DNA from: Thalassotalea loyana
GTDB lineage: Bacteria > Pseudomonadota > Gammaproteobacteria > Enterobacterales > Alteromonadaceae
Assembly: GCF_030161435.1 (NCBI RefSeq)
Contig: NZ_BSSV01000006.1
Location: 1-64,000 of the forward strand
Length of the DNA stretch: 64,000 nt
Reading direction: 5' to 3'
The position numbers and the translations under genes were made by a program. Below, in pieces: positions 28,325-36,384 of the stretch; the first letter of the stretch is position 1; every line of letters begins with the position of its first letter. The notes under the pieces are model-generated. The model made no database searches. It was given only the letters and a program-made list of their open reading frames with translations, and was not told where the DNA came from.

Positions 28325-28423
28325 CTACTTTTGTGGTGAGTAAATTTGTTTGCCAACCCAAACACCAACAAGGCATCCAAGCACAAACCCAACCAAATAA
28401 CCTAATGTCATTGCTTCATTCAT
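28325..28423 (-). CDS. 32-aa single-pass membrane protein
   Basis: MNEAMTLGYLVGFVLGCLVG followed by VWVGKQIYSPQK: one glycine-rich TM helix with GxxxG-like spacing and a short charged tail. AGGA lies seven bases before the ATG. It fits exactly between its neighbours with 14- and 9-base gaps and carries the same stop-codon junction, which supports it as a real gene. Confidence 0.6.
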   Translation of the reverse strand: MNEAMTLGYLVGFVLGCLVGVWVGKQIYSPQK

Positions 28424-28432
28424 AATCAAATC

Positions 28433-28717
28433 CTACTTTTGTGGAGCATCTAAGTGCGCCACTTTGTTTTGGATGAATGTTTCAACGTGCTTTAGCTCAT
28501 TAACCATTAAATCGTGATCTTCTTGGCTGTAACTGCCATCGCAAAGGTTACTCAATACATGCGTTGCAGCATCACTGCCCAATTCAATATTTTTCAAAGC
28601 CCAAATAACACCAGAGCGAAAACTATCTGAAAGTTGGCTAGGGCTTCCAATTGGTAAGTTAAAAGCCTCTATACCTGATTTCTCAATATCAGTTAACGGG
28701 GTTTTGTGCATACTCAT
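28433..28717 (-). CDS. Phage early protein, unknown
   Basis: 94 aa, mostly helical, acidic (SFRSGVIWALKNIELGSDAATHVL … VETFIQNKVAHLDAPQK). AGAGGA lies before the ATG. No conserved motif recognised. It ends in the PQK-stop junction. Confidence 0.7.
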   Translation of the reverse strand: MSMHKTPLTDIEKSGIEAFNLPIGSPSQLSDSFRSGVIWALKNIELGSDAATHVLSNLCDGSYSQEDHDLMVNELKHVETFIQNKVAHLDAPQK

Positions 28718-28731
28718 AATTATTCCTCTGT

Positions 28732-28923
28732 CTACTCTTGCGGAACTACGTTAGGTGCATCGACAGCTTTAAAACTTAAAATGAATGTTTCATGTGTTTT
28801 TGTGTCGAAAGCCACTGTTAATTCGCAATCATTACCTAAGAACTTTTCAACCTTTAAAGTTCTTCCTGATAAATCAGCCAAGTCAAAAGTTTTAACTTTA
28901 CTCATATCAAAATAATTAGCCAT
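28732..28923 (-). CDS. Phage early protein, unknown
   Basis: 63 aa with alternating beta-like pattern (KTFDLADLSGRTLKVEKFLG, CELTVAFDTKTHETFILSF). AGAGG site before the ATG. It ends PQE-stop, a variant of the neighbouring junction motif. No family recognised. Confidence 0.68.
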   Translation of the reverse strand: MANYFDMSKVKTFDLADLSGRTLKVEKFLGNDCELTVAFDTKTHETFILSFKAVDAPNVVPQE

Positions 28924-28935
28924 TTCTGCCTCTAC

Positions 28936-29139
28936 TTAAATAGAGTCATCTGGTGATTGAACATCAGAGTGACCGCTTAATTTCCAAATCCAAGACTTTT
29001 CATCTTGCTCTTTAGCGACTAATGATAATCGCTTCAATTCTTCGCACATTTCAGATGGCGTATAACAATCAATATCTCTAACGATTAGCGATAACTTCTT
29101 CTTGAAATAATGCGTATCTAAGCCATGTTCATTAACCAT
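28936..29139 (-). CDS. Phage early protein, unknown
   Basis: 67 aa, charged (HYFKKKLSLIVRDIDCYTPS, MCEELKRLSLVAKEQDEKSW). GGTCAGG lies before the ATG. It lies in the tight leftward chain of small genes. No family recognised. Confidence 0.65.
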   Translation of the reverse strand: MVNEHGLDTHYFKKKLSLIVRDIDCYTPSEMCEELKRLSLVAKEQDEKSWIWKLSGHSDVQSPDDSI

Positions 29140-29161
29140 ACCTGACCCTGCTTTTGTGTAA

Positions 29162-29545
29162 TTAACATGAGTAATGGAATTTTAAGAACTTGCCATTTTT
29201 CATTGGAAAGCAAATCCACCCGCTAAATTCATCGCCCGAATAGCCACCATTACAATACTGATCAACGAAATAGCCATAGCCATCTTGATACTCGCCAACT
29301 GGCTTGGTGACAACGCTAAAGTCCCATGAGTTATCCTCTAACGCTTCATTGAGTGCAGGAATAAGCCCTTTTCGTATCTTGCGCCTTGCTCTTTGTAAAA
29401 TGCTATTGTCACGCAACCGCCTACGGTATTCGTCGAGCCACCAGTTTTCCGTGTATTGTTCGCCAGTTTCGCTATATGTTTTCACTGGTAACACTTTTAC
29501 ATAGCGTCTGCCAAATTTTGACTTCGACAAAAGATGTTTAAGCAT
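29162..29545 (-). CDS. Phage early protein, unknown, basic N-terminal half
   Basis: 127 aa from ATG 29545 (GGAG eight bases upstream); a start at 29569 has no such site. Residues 1-65 are strongly basic (SKFGRRYVKV, DEYRRRLRDNSILQRARRKI). The C-terminal half is aromatic and glycine-rich (YQDGYGYFVDQYCNGGYSGDEF, WICFPMKNG). It could bind nucleic acid, but no family is recognised. A 12-bp-stem hairpin lies 34 bases upstream in the 5' region. Confidence 0.65.
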   Translation of the reverse strand: MLKHLLSKSKFGRRYVKVLPVKTYSETGEQYTENWWLDEYRRRLRDNSILQRARRKIRKGLIPALNEALEDNSWDFSVVTKPVGEYQDGYGYFVDQYCNGGYSGDEFSGWICFPMKNGKFLKFHYSC

Positions 29546-29579
29546 TTCAATTTCTCCATTTAAGTACACATTTGAATTT

Positions 29580-29609
29580 ATAGAGAGTTTAACTAGCTAA
29601 ACTCTCTAT
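29580..29609. other. Strong hairpin in early-operon spacer
   Basis: Perfect 12-bp arms ATAGAGAGTTTA / TAAACTCTCTAT with a six-base loop. No T run follows on either strand, so it is probably not a Rho-independent terminator. It could be an operator, processing site or RNA structure upstream of the 29162-29545 gene. The rest of 29546-29724 holds only the short frame at 29648. Confidence 0.55.
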
Positions 29610-29647
29610 AAAACTTTGGTTTATTCGTTATTTTTAACTCTTGATAT

Positions 29648-29722
29648 TTAAGGGCCTGTACCTGGTGGAGATACAGGTATTTGGTTGCTTTCTAGGTGGG
29701 CTTCATCTGATACTGTCGCCAT
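29648..29722 (-). CDS. 24-aa possible peptide gene
   Basis: MATVSDEAHLESNQIPVSPP followed by GTGP. The start lies two bases behind the TAG of the preceding gene, with GGTGG six bases upstream inside that gene's end, so it could be translationally coupled. No family recognised and it is very short; listed as a possibility only. Confidence 0.35.
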   Translation of the reverse strand: MATVSDEAHLESNQIPVSPPGTGP

Positions 29723-29724
29723 TG

Positions 29725-29907
29725 CTACCACCAATCTTGTTCGTTGAAGTGCTCGCAAACAGGCTTGCTGCTATGCGCTTGTTTGACTTGTTCGGTCAGC
29801 GCATTAACTACTAGCATCGGTTTGTGCACTACCATTAACTCAATATCTTCTGCAATTTTTTTAGTTGATGTTTGATCAAGCACTTGTTGAAAGTGAGATT
29901 TACTCAT
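29725..29907 (-). CDS. Phage early protein, unknown
   Basis: 60 aa (MSKSHFQQVLDQTSTKKIAE … KPVCEHFNEQDWW). It directly abuts the stop of the Mor-like gene upstream, which argues for coupled translation. No motif recognised. Confidence 0.65.
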   Translation of the reverse strand: MSKSHFQQVLDQTSTKKIAEDIELMVVHKPMLVVNALTEQVKQAHSSKPVCEHFNEQDWW

Positions 29908-30267
29908 TTATCGCTCCAATAAGCTTGGTTGTTGTTCGTCGAACATGTCGCCTTGTCGGCGTTTGTATTCCTCATTGATCATACGGTAGACATGTTGAGC
30001 GCTATGGCCATACTTAATGGCTAAGTCGTCAACATTTCTGCCGTTAAACTCTTGAAATATTTTTGCCTGGTTAACGAGTGACATGAGTTTTTTTCCTTTT
30101 GGGAAATAAAACTGCAAGCCCGCATACTGGCTTACTAACGTTTGGCAGGTATCAAGTGCTCTAGTAAAAGCTTCGTCTTGATCTAAACCCGCTTGTGTTA
30201 ATAAGGAAACGTTCAATTCAAGTAAATCGAAAAGAAACTGCCCGTTACGTTCTTGCTTGTCAGTCAT
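29908..30267 (-). CDS. Mor-family transcription activator
   Basis: 119 aa. The C-terminal half GLQFYFPKGKKLMSLVNQAK IFQEFNGRNVDDLAIKYG then SAQHVYRMINEE is the Mor/C (PF08765-type) signature: a beta-strand YFPKG, then a helix-turn-helix with FNGRN and the recognition helix after KYG. In Mu, Mor activates the middle promoter and C the late promoters by binding AT-rich dyads. Here it is encoded in the leftward early arm, and the rightward late arm has two TAATA-N5-TATTA dyads that are natural target candidates. It follows gemA by two bases. Confidence 0.82.
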   Translation of the reverse strand: MTDKQERNGQFLFDLLELNVSLLTQAGLDQDEAFTRALDTCQTLVSQYAGLQFYFPKGKKLMSLVNQAKIFQEFNGRNVDDLAIKYGHSAQHVYRMINEEYKRRQGDMFDEQQPSLLER

Positions 30268-30269
30268 GG

Positions 30270-30710
30270 TTATGCACTCACTTGGCTTTGTGGTTGCTCA
30301 AGGCGATTACGCCAGGCTTTGAGTTGCTCAATAGCTGCGTTTAACATTTTGTCGTTAAACCAATCGAGCTTATCTATTGCACGGTCGAAGTTGGCACCTT
30401 TACAGTTTTTTACTGCCCACGTCTCAAGCGCTTTAAAGCTGCGGTTTTTAATCAGGCCGGCGTCTGCCATTTCTTGCCAAAGGCTAAAGAGTTTTGCCAG
30501 GCGTGGTTTTAATTTACGTTTATTGCTTGCAACTACCTTAAAACCCATATCTTTGTAGTACGCGAGTACTTCGTTTAACTCATCAAGCGACATTTTTTTG
30601 GTGCTATTTTTACCGGTTAACTCAAGCATTATCATGCGGCGCTCTAGGTCGTCTTGCTTGAACTGATTTGCAGCAATGTGAATTAACTGAATGCATTTTG
30701 CTTTATTCAT
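30270..30710 (-). CDS. GemA-like regulatory protein (Mu gp16, DUF1018)
   Basis: 146 aa. MNKAKCIQLIHIAANQFKQD…MIMLELTGKNSTKKMSLDEL matches the DUF1018 pattern of an N-terminal 'AKxIxLIHxAxxQL' helix and 'LTGKxSxxxLxxxEL'. In Mu, GemA affects host gene expression and DNA supercoiling. It overlaps the next upstream gene by one base and precedes the Mor-like gene, the usual gemA-mor order. Confidence 0.85.
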   Translation of the reverse strand: MNKAKCIQLIHIAANQFKQDDLERRMIMLELTGKNSTKKMSLDELNEVLAYYKDMGFKVVASNKRKLKPRLAKLFSLWQEMADAGLIKNRSFKALETWAVKNCKGANFDRAIDKLDWFNDKMLNAAIEQLKAWRNRLEQPQSQVSA

Positions 30711-30907
30711 TATTGTTGTCCTGTTGTCTTTTTAAGTGCTGATTGCGCCAATTCGTTGCATGCTAGTACTTCGGTTTTCACTAACATAACGGGGCGCAGA
30801 TGTTGGCGACTGCATTCCTGCCAGTAAATATTGGTGGCGTCGGCTTGTTGCTTTTTACAAGCAACAAGCTCCTCTCCTACATAAACGTGATACGTTTCGC
30901 CTGGCAC
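30710..30907 (-). CDS. Phage early protein, unknown
   Basis: 65 aa (MPGETYHVYVGEELVACKKQ … ALKKTTGQQ). One-base overlap with gemA and nine bases from the DUF3164 gene. No family recognised. Confidence 0.65.
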   Translation of the reverse strand: MPGETYHVYVGEELVACKKQQADATNIYWQECSRQHLRPVMLVKTEVLACNELAQSALKKTTGQQ

Positions 30908-30916
30908 GGTATGCTC

Positions 30917-31540
30917 CTACAAGCTCGTACTAGTAAGTGGGATTTGTACTTTCTTACCCCACTCATTTTTTTGATAGAAACGTACATAGGTTTTCGATGT
31001 ACCCGAGATAATGCCGTCATCAATCGCGCGCATTGCCTCTTTCCACTTAGGGTTTTTGCTGGCATGGCGAAATTTACGTAAGGCCAATATAGAGTTTTTG
31101 TTGTAGTTACCTTGCTTGTCGGCCTGAAAGGCATCAACGACCACTTGTCGTAACAGCTCGCTTGACGACTCGCCTAGCTCCTCTTTAACGAGTTCGTTGA
31201 TCAACTGCTTAGCCACATCTATTTCAACGCCAAAGCTAATGTTGTCGCTAATGCCAATAACAATGCTTTTTTTGCCATCAAAGCTGGTAAAGGTCATGTT
31301 GCCTTTTTCTGTGTTGATCTCGCAGTTATATTCAGCTGCGACTAAGGCAATGTAGTCGTGCACCTTGCGGTATGTATCACGCTTAAACTGGTCAACTAAC
31401 ATGCTTAGCTCTAGTGCTTTAGCAATACACTCGTTAACAAGCTCGTCGCACAGCACCACTTGTGGTTGCATGTCTGATTCAGGCACCTTATAGCCTTGAG
31501 GGTTAATGAAGATGCGTTCTTCTTGTTTTTGTTCGCTCAT
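30917..31540 (-). CDS. DUF3164 family phage protein
   Basis: 207 aa. Hallmarks of the DUF3164 family are present: N-terminal 'INPQGYKVPE', a helical VDQFKRDTYRKVHDYIALVA segment, 'GNMTFTSFDGKKSIVIGISD' and 'ALRKFRHASKNPKWKEAMRA' with a C-terminal beta end. It is regularly located next to transposition genes A and B in Mu-like phages; function not established. It abuts the B gene stop with no gap. Confidence 0.85.
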   Translation of the reverse strand: MSEQKQEERIFINPQGYKVPESDMQPQVVLCDELVNECIAKALELSMLVDQFKRDTYRKVHDYIALVAAEYNCEINTEKGNMTFTSFDGKKSIVIGISDNISFGVEIDVAKQLINELVKEELGESSSELLRQVVVDAFQADKQGNYNKNSILALRKFRHASKNPKWKEAMRAIDDGIISGTSKTYVRFYQKNEWGKKVQIPLTSTSL

Positions 31541-33022
31541 CTATTTGATCTCCGCGATAACGTCAGGGGTTACATGTGGCTCGCTCAGGCTTGCCGCTAG
31601 GTTCATGGCTTTCACCAAAATCGTGTTCACCATTAATGGGTAGGTCATATCTTTGTCTTGTGACTTTTTGGCAATGCCAAATTTCACTTGGCCCGTTAGA
31701 CGGTTGCGAATAGCTTCAACACCGTCGTCGGTAACCACGTTTTTGTAGTTAACATTGATACGGTTAAACTTGTGGGCAATGTAGTTATGCAACTCTAAAC
31801 CTAGTGGTGGCAGCATCATTACATTACAGCGATATGAGAATTCACGAATGTCGTAGTTGGTATAAGCAAGCTTGGCTTCTAGCTCAGGCTGGCCAACCAA
31901 GATAACGCTTACTAAACGGTTAAAGCCGTCGGTTAATTCGCAAATACGTTTTAAATGTTTAAAGGCATCGTTAGTTAAGTCGTGCGCTTCTTCAATCACC
32001 AGTACATGGCGGTTATTGCCTTTAGAGCTTCGCTTTAGCTGGCGCTCAACGGCACGTGCTCTGTCCTCTAAGCTACGAGGCATGTTTTTAATGTTTAGCT
32101 CGTCTGCAAGTGCATCAAAAATCATTGACGCAGTTAAACGGCGCTTATCAATCACCATTGGCTCAATAATCACAAGCTCTGGGTGGTTATTGTTTACATA
32201 GTCGTAAAAGCCTTTACGTACTTCAGACTTACCTGCACCACACTCACCAATCACCGCTAAAATGCCGCCACGGGTTGCTGTTTGCACCATGGCTTCACGC
32301 ACACGCATGTGGTTTTGCGACATAAATAAGTCGTCGACTTGTTGAATTTCATTTTCAAACGGATGTGCACACAAATGAAAATGATTCATGGTTTTTCGAT
32401 AAAGCATTTCAGGCTCCAATTGGTCAAAGATAACGGTAGTTTTATTGTTGTTTTGTTCAGGCGTTGCACGCTTGACCTTGTCTTTTATGCCTCTAATGGC
32501 AGGCTTGTGATCGGTTAAGTGCCAAAGAGTGTCAATTTCTTCTTGGTTGGCAAGTGGCATTAGCAATTGCTCAATAGGCTCTTTTAACTGCAATGGCGTT
32601 AACCCTTTTGGGCAGTAGCCATTATTTAAAAACATATTAAGCGTGGTTCTGCTGCACTTTACGCCGTTCGCGGTTATCGCATGTAAGGCAGTGGTTTGAG
32701 CAATGCCGTAATGCTCTAAGATCTGCTTTGCCAAATATGCTTTTGGCGCAGTTTCTTGTTCTGGTTGTAGCATTAGCGCTTGTTCCTCTTTATTTAATGG
32801 TTGAGTAAACAGTTTTTGTAACGACGCCATCACGGCGTTGCAGTCTAACGTTGTAGGCCAAATGCCAAATAGCATTAAGGCGCGTGCCGCACTACGGTGT
32901 AACTTCACGCCGTCTTTCTCGCATTGTTCAATCCAGGCTTTTTGTTTTACGCCTTGGTTTTTCATCACGTCGCTTAACGTTAACGGGGCAAGGGTTGTTT
33001 GTATTTGCGGTGCAGCACTCAT
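31541..33022 (-). CDS. Transposition protein B, AAA+ ATPase
   Basis: 493 aa from the second of two adjacent ATG codons (AAGGAGG five bases upstream; the first ATG would be only two bases away). The N-terminal ~150 residues hold two helix-turn-helix-like repeats (GVKLHRSAARALML, GVKCSRTTLNMFLNNGYCP). The ATPase domain has Walker A GECGAGKSEVRK near residue 243 and Walker B VLVIEEAHDL near residue 325. It resembles the MuB/TniB class that delivers target DNA and controls target immunity. The C-terminus would contact transposase A, encoded immediately upstream. Confidence 0.88.
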   Translation of the reverse strand: MSAAPQIQTTLAPLTLSDVMKNQGVKQKAWIEQCEKDGVKLHRSAARALMLFGIWPTTLDCNAVMASLQKLFTQPLNKEEQALMLQPEQETAPKAYLAKQILEHYGIAQTTALHAITANGVKCSRTTLNMFLNNGYCPKGLTPLQLKEPIEQLLMPLANQEEIDTLWHLTDHKPAIRGIKDKVKRATPEQNNNKTTVIFDQLEPEMLYRKTMNHFHLCAHPFENEIQQVDDLFMSQNHMRVREAMVQTATRGGILAVIGECGAGKSEVRKGFYDYVNNNHPELVIIEPMVIDKRRLTASMIFDALADELNIKNMPRSLEDRARAVERQLKRSSKGNNRHVLVIEEAHDLTNDAFKHLKRICELTDGFNRLVSVILVGQPELEAKLAYTNYDIREFSYRCNVMMLPPLGLELHNYIAHKFNRINVNYKNVVTDDGVEAIRNRLTGQVKFGIAKKSQDKDMTYPLMVNTILVKAMNLAASLSEPHVTPDVIAEIK

Positions 33023-33032
33023 CATGTCCTCC

Positions 33033-34802
33033 TTATTTCACCAGCTTTAATGCTTGGCGAGGGTTTAAAATAAGCTCAACAATGTTGGTAATATCAGACT
33101 CAAAAATGTCACCGTAATTGCTGATAAGCTCGCTTTCGTGTGCGTCTAAATCACGGCCAAGTTTGTTGGTTACCAAGCGCTTAGCGGCAATGCGCGATAA
33201 TGGCTTGGCCTCTTCAGGTTGAAACTCGTTTGGCAGATCCATGTTTGCGCCTCTAGGCGTAATGGCTGCAGGTAAGTCTAAGTTGGCAATGTGGCTAATG
33301 GCGTCTATTTCACCATTAAATGGTGTGAGCTTTTTCTTCTTCGCCTTTTCTATCTCTTCATCGCTCATGTCAGGATAAGCCACGCGGTCCATTGCTTTTT
33401 GATTGGCATCAAGCACCGTATCTTGCTTAGTATCAAAGCCTTGGCCAAACACAGGTGAGTCCACACGAAAGCCCATCTCGTCAAACGCCTGCGGGGCTAC
33501 TTCATGAATAATGTCGTCACCTAAGGGTTGGGCAATACGCACAAGTACTTTCGCTTCATCACCTATCACAATGGGGCTTACCAGCACTTTTTGTTTAGCA
33601 TGCACACCGTGTAAATTTGCCAGGCTATAACGCAAAGACTTTTTCAACATCGGATGCACAAAGCTAATTTCTAAATCGCCTTTTACCGTGCGCGCAACTG
33701 GTTCATGGGTAAAAATGTAACGGCAGTAATCAACGCTTGGTAATTCACGTAAATGGTGAATGTTTTCAGGGCGCATAATGGTTAACCAAGCATCTGTTCG
33801 TGGTAGACCATGGCGAGAATGTAGCGCATTATAGTTAGGGATTTTGTTGGCATTAAAAGCGTTTTGCCATTTCACCGCCACTTGGTTCAAATGCTCAACA
33901 CTGTCTACTGGTTCAAACAATAAACGGCCTTCAAGCGAACGTTCAACAATGTCGTTGGCTTTTTCAACAGCACCTTTTGCACGGGCTAAGTGTGTGGTGT
34001 GAGCAACCGCTTCAACCGTTAAACAACCTAATGCATGTTTAATGGCCTTAGAGGTATTGGCACTGCCTTTATCCCAATAAAGCGTATGTGGCATACCGTG
34101 AAACGGTGAGCCTGACAACTTACCCCATGCCCATAATAAAAAGTCGTATAAAATATCTTGGCTTTCACCGGCACATTCGTAGTAGCGCACTGCAATTAAA
34201 CCGCTGTAGTGATCTATCATTACATAGCGCCACACGCGCAAGTGTTTAATTTTCTCTAACTGCTCAGGTTTGTTTTTATAGTGCTCTTCAAAGGTGGTGT
34301 AGCTTTGAATTTTTACGCCCTTGCGGTTTGGCGGGTAATAAAGCACACATAACGACGGGTCAACCATGTGTACTTGGTTAGCATGTTCGGTTTTAAAGTG
34401 GCCATGGGTACTATCTTGCTTTAACTGCTTGGCGGTTAAATTACGTTGGCGCAATAAGCGGTTCACGGTGCTGACACTTTTAAACTCATACCCGTTTTGG
34501 CTAAGTACGCTAATGGCGTTCTCAGTTTCCATCAGGGTTTTGCCATTCGCACGGGCGCTGGCTTTGGTCATGGCAGCAAGTGCATGTAAAGCTTCTTCGT
34601 TTTGCTCGGTTTTACCCGCATCTTTTCTACGCTTTCGGCCACTATCAAACCCGAGTTTTTCTAAGTTGCGATAAAAGGTGTCGCGGCTCCAGCCGAAAAA
34701 ATCCATCGCTTCTTTTAATATATCGGCCTTGGTACCGTGCTTGGCGTCTTTTAAGCGGTTACCAAACTCAATTAATTGTTGTTGTGTATTGCTTGCAATC
34801 AT
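33033..34802 (-). CDS. DDE transposase A (rve-type integrase core)
   Basis: 589 aa. N-terminal helix-turn-helix region (ILKEAMDFFGWSRDTFYRNL, about 29-48). The catalytic core shows HMVDPSL (first Asp), VMIDHYSG, LYWDKGSANTS (second Asp) and KGAVEKANDIVE (Glu), the D,D-35-E arrangement. A beta-barrel-like C-terminal segment and an acidic tail follow. It is nearer to Tn552/BcepMu-type transposases than to MuA itself, from motif layout. It catalyses integration and replicative transposition with B. The gene reads toward the left end of the element. Confidence 0.92.
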   Translation of the reverse strand: MIASNTQQQLIEFGNRLKDAKHGTKADILKEAMDFFGWSRDTFYRNLEKLGFDSGRKRRKDAGKTEQNEEALHALAAMTKASARANGKTLMETENAISVLSQNGYEFKSVSTVNRLLRQRNLTAKQLKQDSTHGHFKTEHANQVHMVDPSLCVLYYPPNRKGVKIQSYTTFEEHYKNKPEQLEKIKHLRVWRYVMIDHYSGLIAVRYYECAGESQDILYDFLLWAWGKLSGSPFHGMPHTLYWDKGSANTSKAIKHALGCLTVEAVAHTTHLARAKGAVEKANDIVERSLEGRLLFEPVDSVEHLNQVAVKWQNAFNANKIPNYNALHSRHGLPRTDAWLTIMRPENIHHLRELPSVDYCRYIFTHEPVARTVKGDLEISFVHPMLKKSLRYSLANLHGVHAKQKVLVSPIVIGDEAKVLVRIAQPLGDDIIHEVAPQAFDEMGFRVDSPVFGQGFDTKQDTVLDANQKAMDRVAYPDMSDEEIEKAKKKKLTPFNGEIDAISHIANLDLPAAITPRGANMDLPNEFQPEEAKPLSRIAAKRLVTNKLGRDLDAHESELISNYGDIFESDITNIVELILNPRQALKLVK

Positions 34803-34824
34803 TGCCAGCCCCCTAACTTGCTAA

Positions 34825-35736
34825 TTATTCCGGCTCGTTAACAGCCAATAAGGTTTCAGCTGCATTACTGTCAGGCTTATAAATTGCGCCAAACATGCCG
34901 GTTACGTTATTCACGTAGTGACTAACAACATCGTGTAGGTTGGTGGCTTCACTCAGTAGTGTGCGTGCGCAGTAGTCAACAGCTTCCTGGCTAAGTGGTG
35001 CATTTACATCGTTAACGTGATTAAAGGCGTCTTCCATTTGTTTTACGCCTTGCTCAACGAGCGCACGCGCTTCAAGTAAGCCCTTACAAATGTCGGCAGT
35101 TTGGTGTTTCCACGGGGTTTGGCTAAATTGGCGTTGTGCTTCTTTTTCTTTTAACTCGTCTAGCGTTTGTTGTTTATCGTCAGCATTTGCACGCACAGCA
35201 CGTACCGTGTCGGTAGCTTCTTTAAGTTCTTTCTTTAGCTCGCTCGTTTCGTTGTTATGCTGCAGTACGATATCTTCAATCAAGTCTTTCACTGCGGTTT
35301 TATCGCCTAGATCTACTTCTTCAGAGTTGATGACCGCCAGCTGCTGCGCTTCAGGTAATTTGCGAAGCTTGCGAAGTTCTCTGTTGCCTAAGCCCATGTT
35401 TTGAGAAGACTCTAGAAACTCTTGACCAAAAGCCTCAAGGTTTTGCAGGCTTTCAGCCATTGACGTGTATGAACGACCAAAAAACACTTCGCATAATTCT
35501 TTAATATCTCCGACCGTCGTACTTTTGCCATCGTCACTGGTATAGACCAAGCCCTTATACTGGTTGGATTCTTTGATTTTTTTGAATATCAACAATTCTC
35601 CGACCGTCGTATATTTCTTGATGTTGTTTAATGCTTGCATTTGACCGATAGCCATTAATACATCTTGCTTAGAGGCGAGTACTTCTTTAGCTTCAATAAT
35701 GGCTGCTTGGTGCTCTGTGGTTAATTGTTCAGACAT
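34825..35736 (-). CDS. Phage early protein with coiled coil, unknown
   Basis: 303 aa. N-terminal helical region, then two related segments K(Y/S)TTVG(E/D)(L/I) at about residues 41-49 and 71-79. These are encoded by an identical 15-base word 90 bp apart. A GNRELRKLRKLPEAQ segment (about 116-130) and a long coiled coil (about 155-205) follow. Located directly upstream of transposase A. No family recognised; a DNA-binding or scaffold role in transposition is speculation. Confidence 0.7.
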   Translation of the reverse strand: MSEQLTTEHQAAIIEAKEVLASKQDVLMAIGQMQALNNIKKYTTVGELLIFKKIKESNQYKGLVYTSDDGKSTTVGDIKELCEVFFGRSYTSMAESLQNLEAFGQEFLESSQNMGLGNRELRKLRKLPEAQQLAVINSEEVDLGDKTAVKDLIEDIVLQHNNETSELKKELKEATDTVRAVRANADDKQQTLDELKEKEAQRQFSQTPWKHQTADICKGLLEARALVEQGVKQMEDAFNHVNDVNAPLSQEAVDYCARTLLSEATNLHDVVSHYVNNVTGMFGAIYKPDSNAAETLLAVNEPE

Positions 35737-35750
35737 GGAAATTCCTACTG

Positions 35751-35954
35751 TTATTGTTGATTTACTAGAGGCAAATAGTTAAGTGATGTAACCACCACGT
35801 TTGACGGTTCTACATTGCATTTAACGGCGATGCGCATACGCAAATGATGTAAATCAGCGGTGTTTTTGATTGGCTGAGAAATAGATAAAACGCCGTCAAT
35901 ATTGGCTGCTCGGCTATGTTTAGTAATTTGTGCTGCGTAGTGATAATTAAACAT
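35751..35954 (-). CDS. Phage early protein, unknown
   Basis: 67 aa from ATG 35954 (GGTG six bases upstream); an alternative ATG at 35966 overlaps the previous stop. MFNYHYAAQITKHSRAANID … NVVVTSLNYLPLVNQQ. No family recognised. Confidence 0.6.
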   Translation of the reverse strand: MFNYHYAAQITKHSRAANIDGVLSISQPIKNTADLHHLRMRIAVKCNVEPSNVVVTSLNYLPLVNQQ

Positions 35955-35959
35955 AGTGT

Positions 35960-36268
35960 TCACCATAATTTTGCGTAGTTAAGTGAGTCTTGCTCAAGCT
36001 GTTGGGTAGCATTGCGCAAGTTCAGTGATACGGTATTGGCTATCGCGCTAAAACGGGCTGTTAAGCGATACTTGTTAGGCGACTGCGGGTGTTTTTCAAC
36101 GAAACCTTCAAACTCTAAGTTATCGAGTGTGCGCGTAATTTCTGAGGCGCTACACTGCGTAGCCTTTGCCAAGTCGCTATGGCTAATACCATTTGCTTCA
36201 TGGCCAACTAGCGCTTTCATCACTTTAAGTAAGCGGTTTTGCGAAGTGCTAAAGTATTTGCAACTCAT
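35960..36268 (-). CDS. Winged-helix DNA-binding protein
   Basis: 102 aa from ATG 36268, whose first bases overlap the stop of the small membrane gene (ATGA). It has an IclR/MarR-like helix-turn-helix: LLKVMKALVGHEANGISHSDLAKA, CSASEITRTLDNLEFEGFVEKH, then a wing 'PNKYRLT'. The family fold binds operator DNA. In this early cluster it may control the transposition operon. A TTG at 36274 was rejected because AGGGG spacing favours 36268. Confidence 0.75.
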   Translation of the reverse strand: MSCKYFSTSQNRLLKVMKALVGHEANGISHSDLAKATQCSASEITRTLDNLEFEGFVEKHPQSPNKYRLTARFSAIANTVSLNLRNATQQLEQDSLNYAKLW

Positions 36269-36384
36269 GACCAAGCCCCTATTACATATTGCTCAAGGCT
36301 AATTGCGCCACCAAGTATCAATACAGCGAGTAAAGCTAGGGCTATGTTTGCGAGCCAAATTAAACAGGCTTTAAGCGTTTTCAT
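36265..36384 (-). CDS. 39-aa small membrane protein
   Basis: MKTLKACLIWLANIALALLA VLILGGAISLEQYVIGAWS: one long hydrophobic helix with a positive N-terminus. GGAG lies seven bases before the ATG, it overlaps the previous gene's end by 14 bases, and its stop overlaps the next start (TCATGA). The tight coupling on both sides supports a real gene. Function unknown. Confidence 0.62.
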   Translation of the reverse strand: MKTLKACLIWLANIALALLAVLILGGAISLEQYVIGAWS

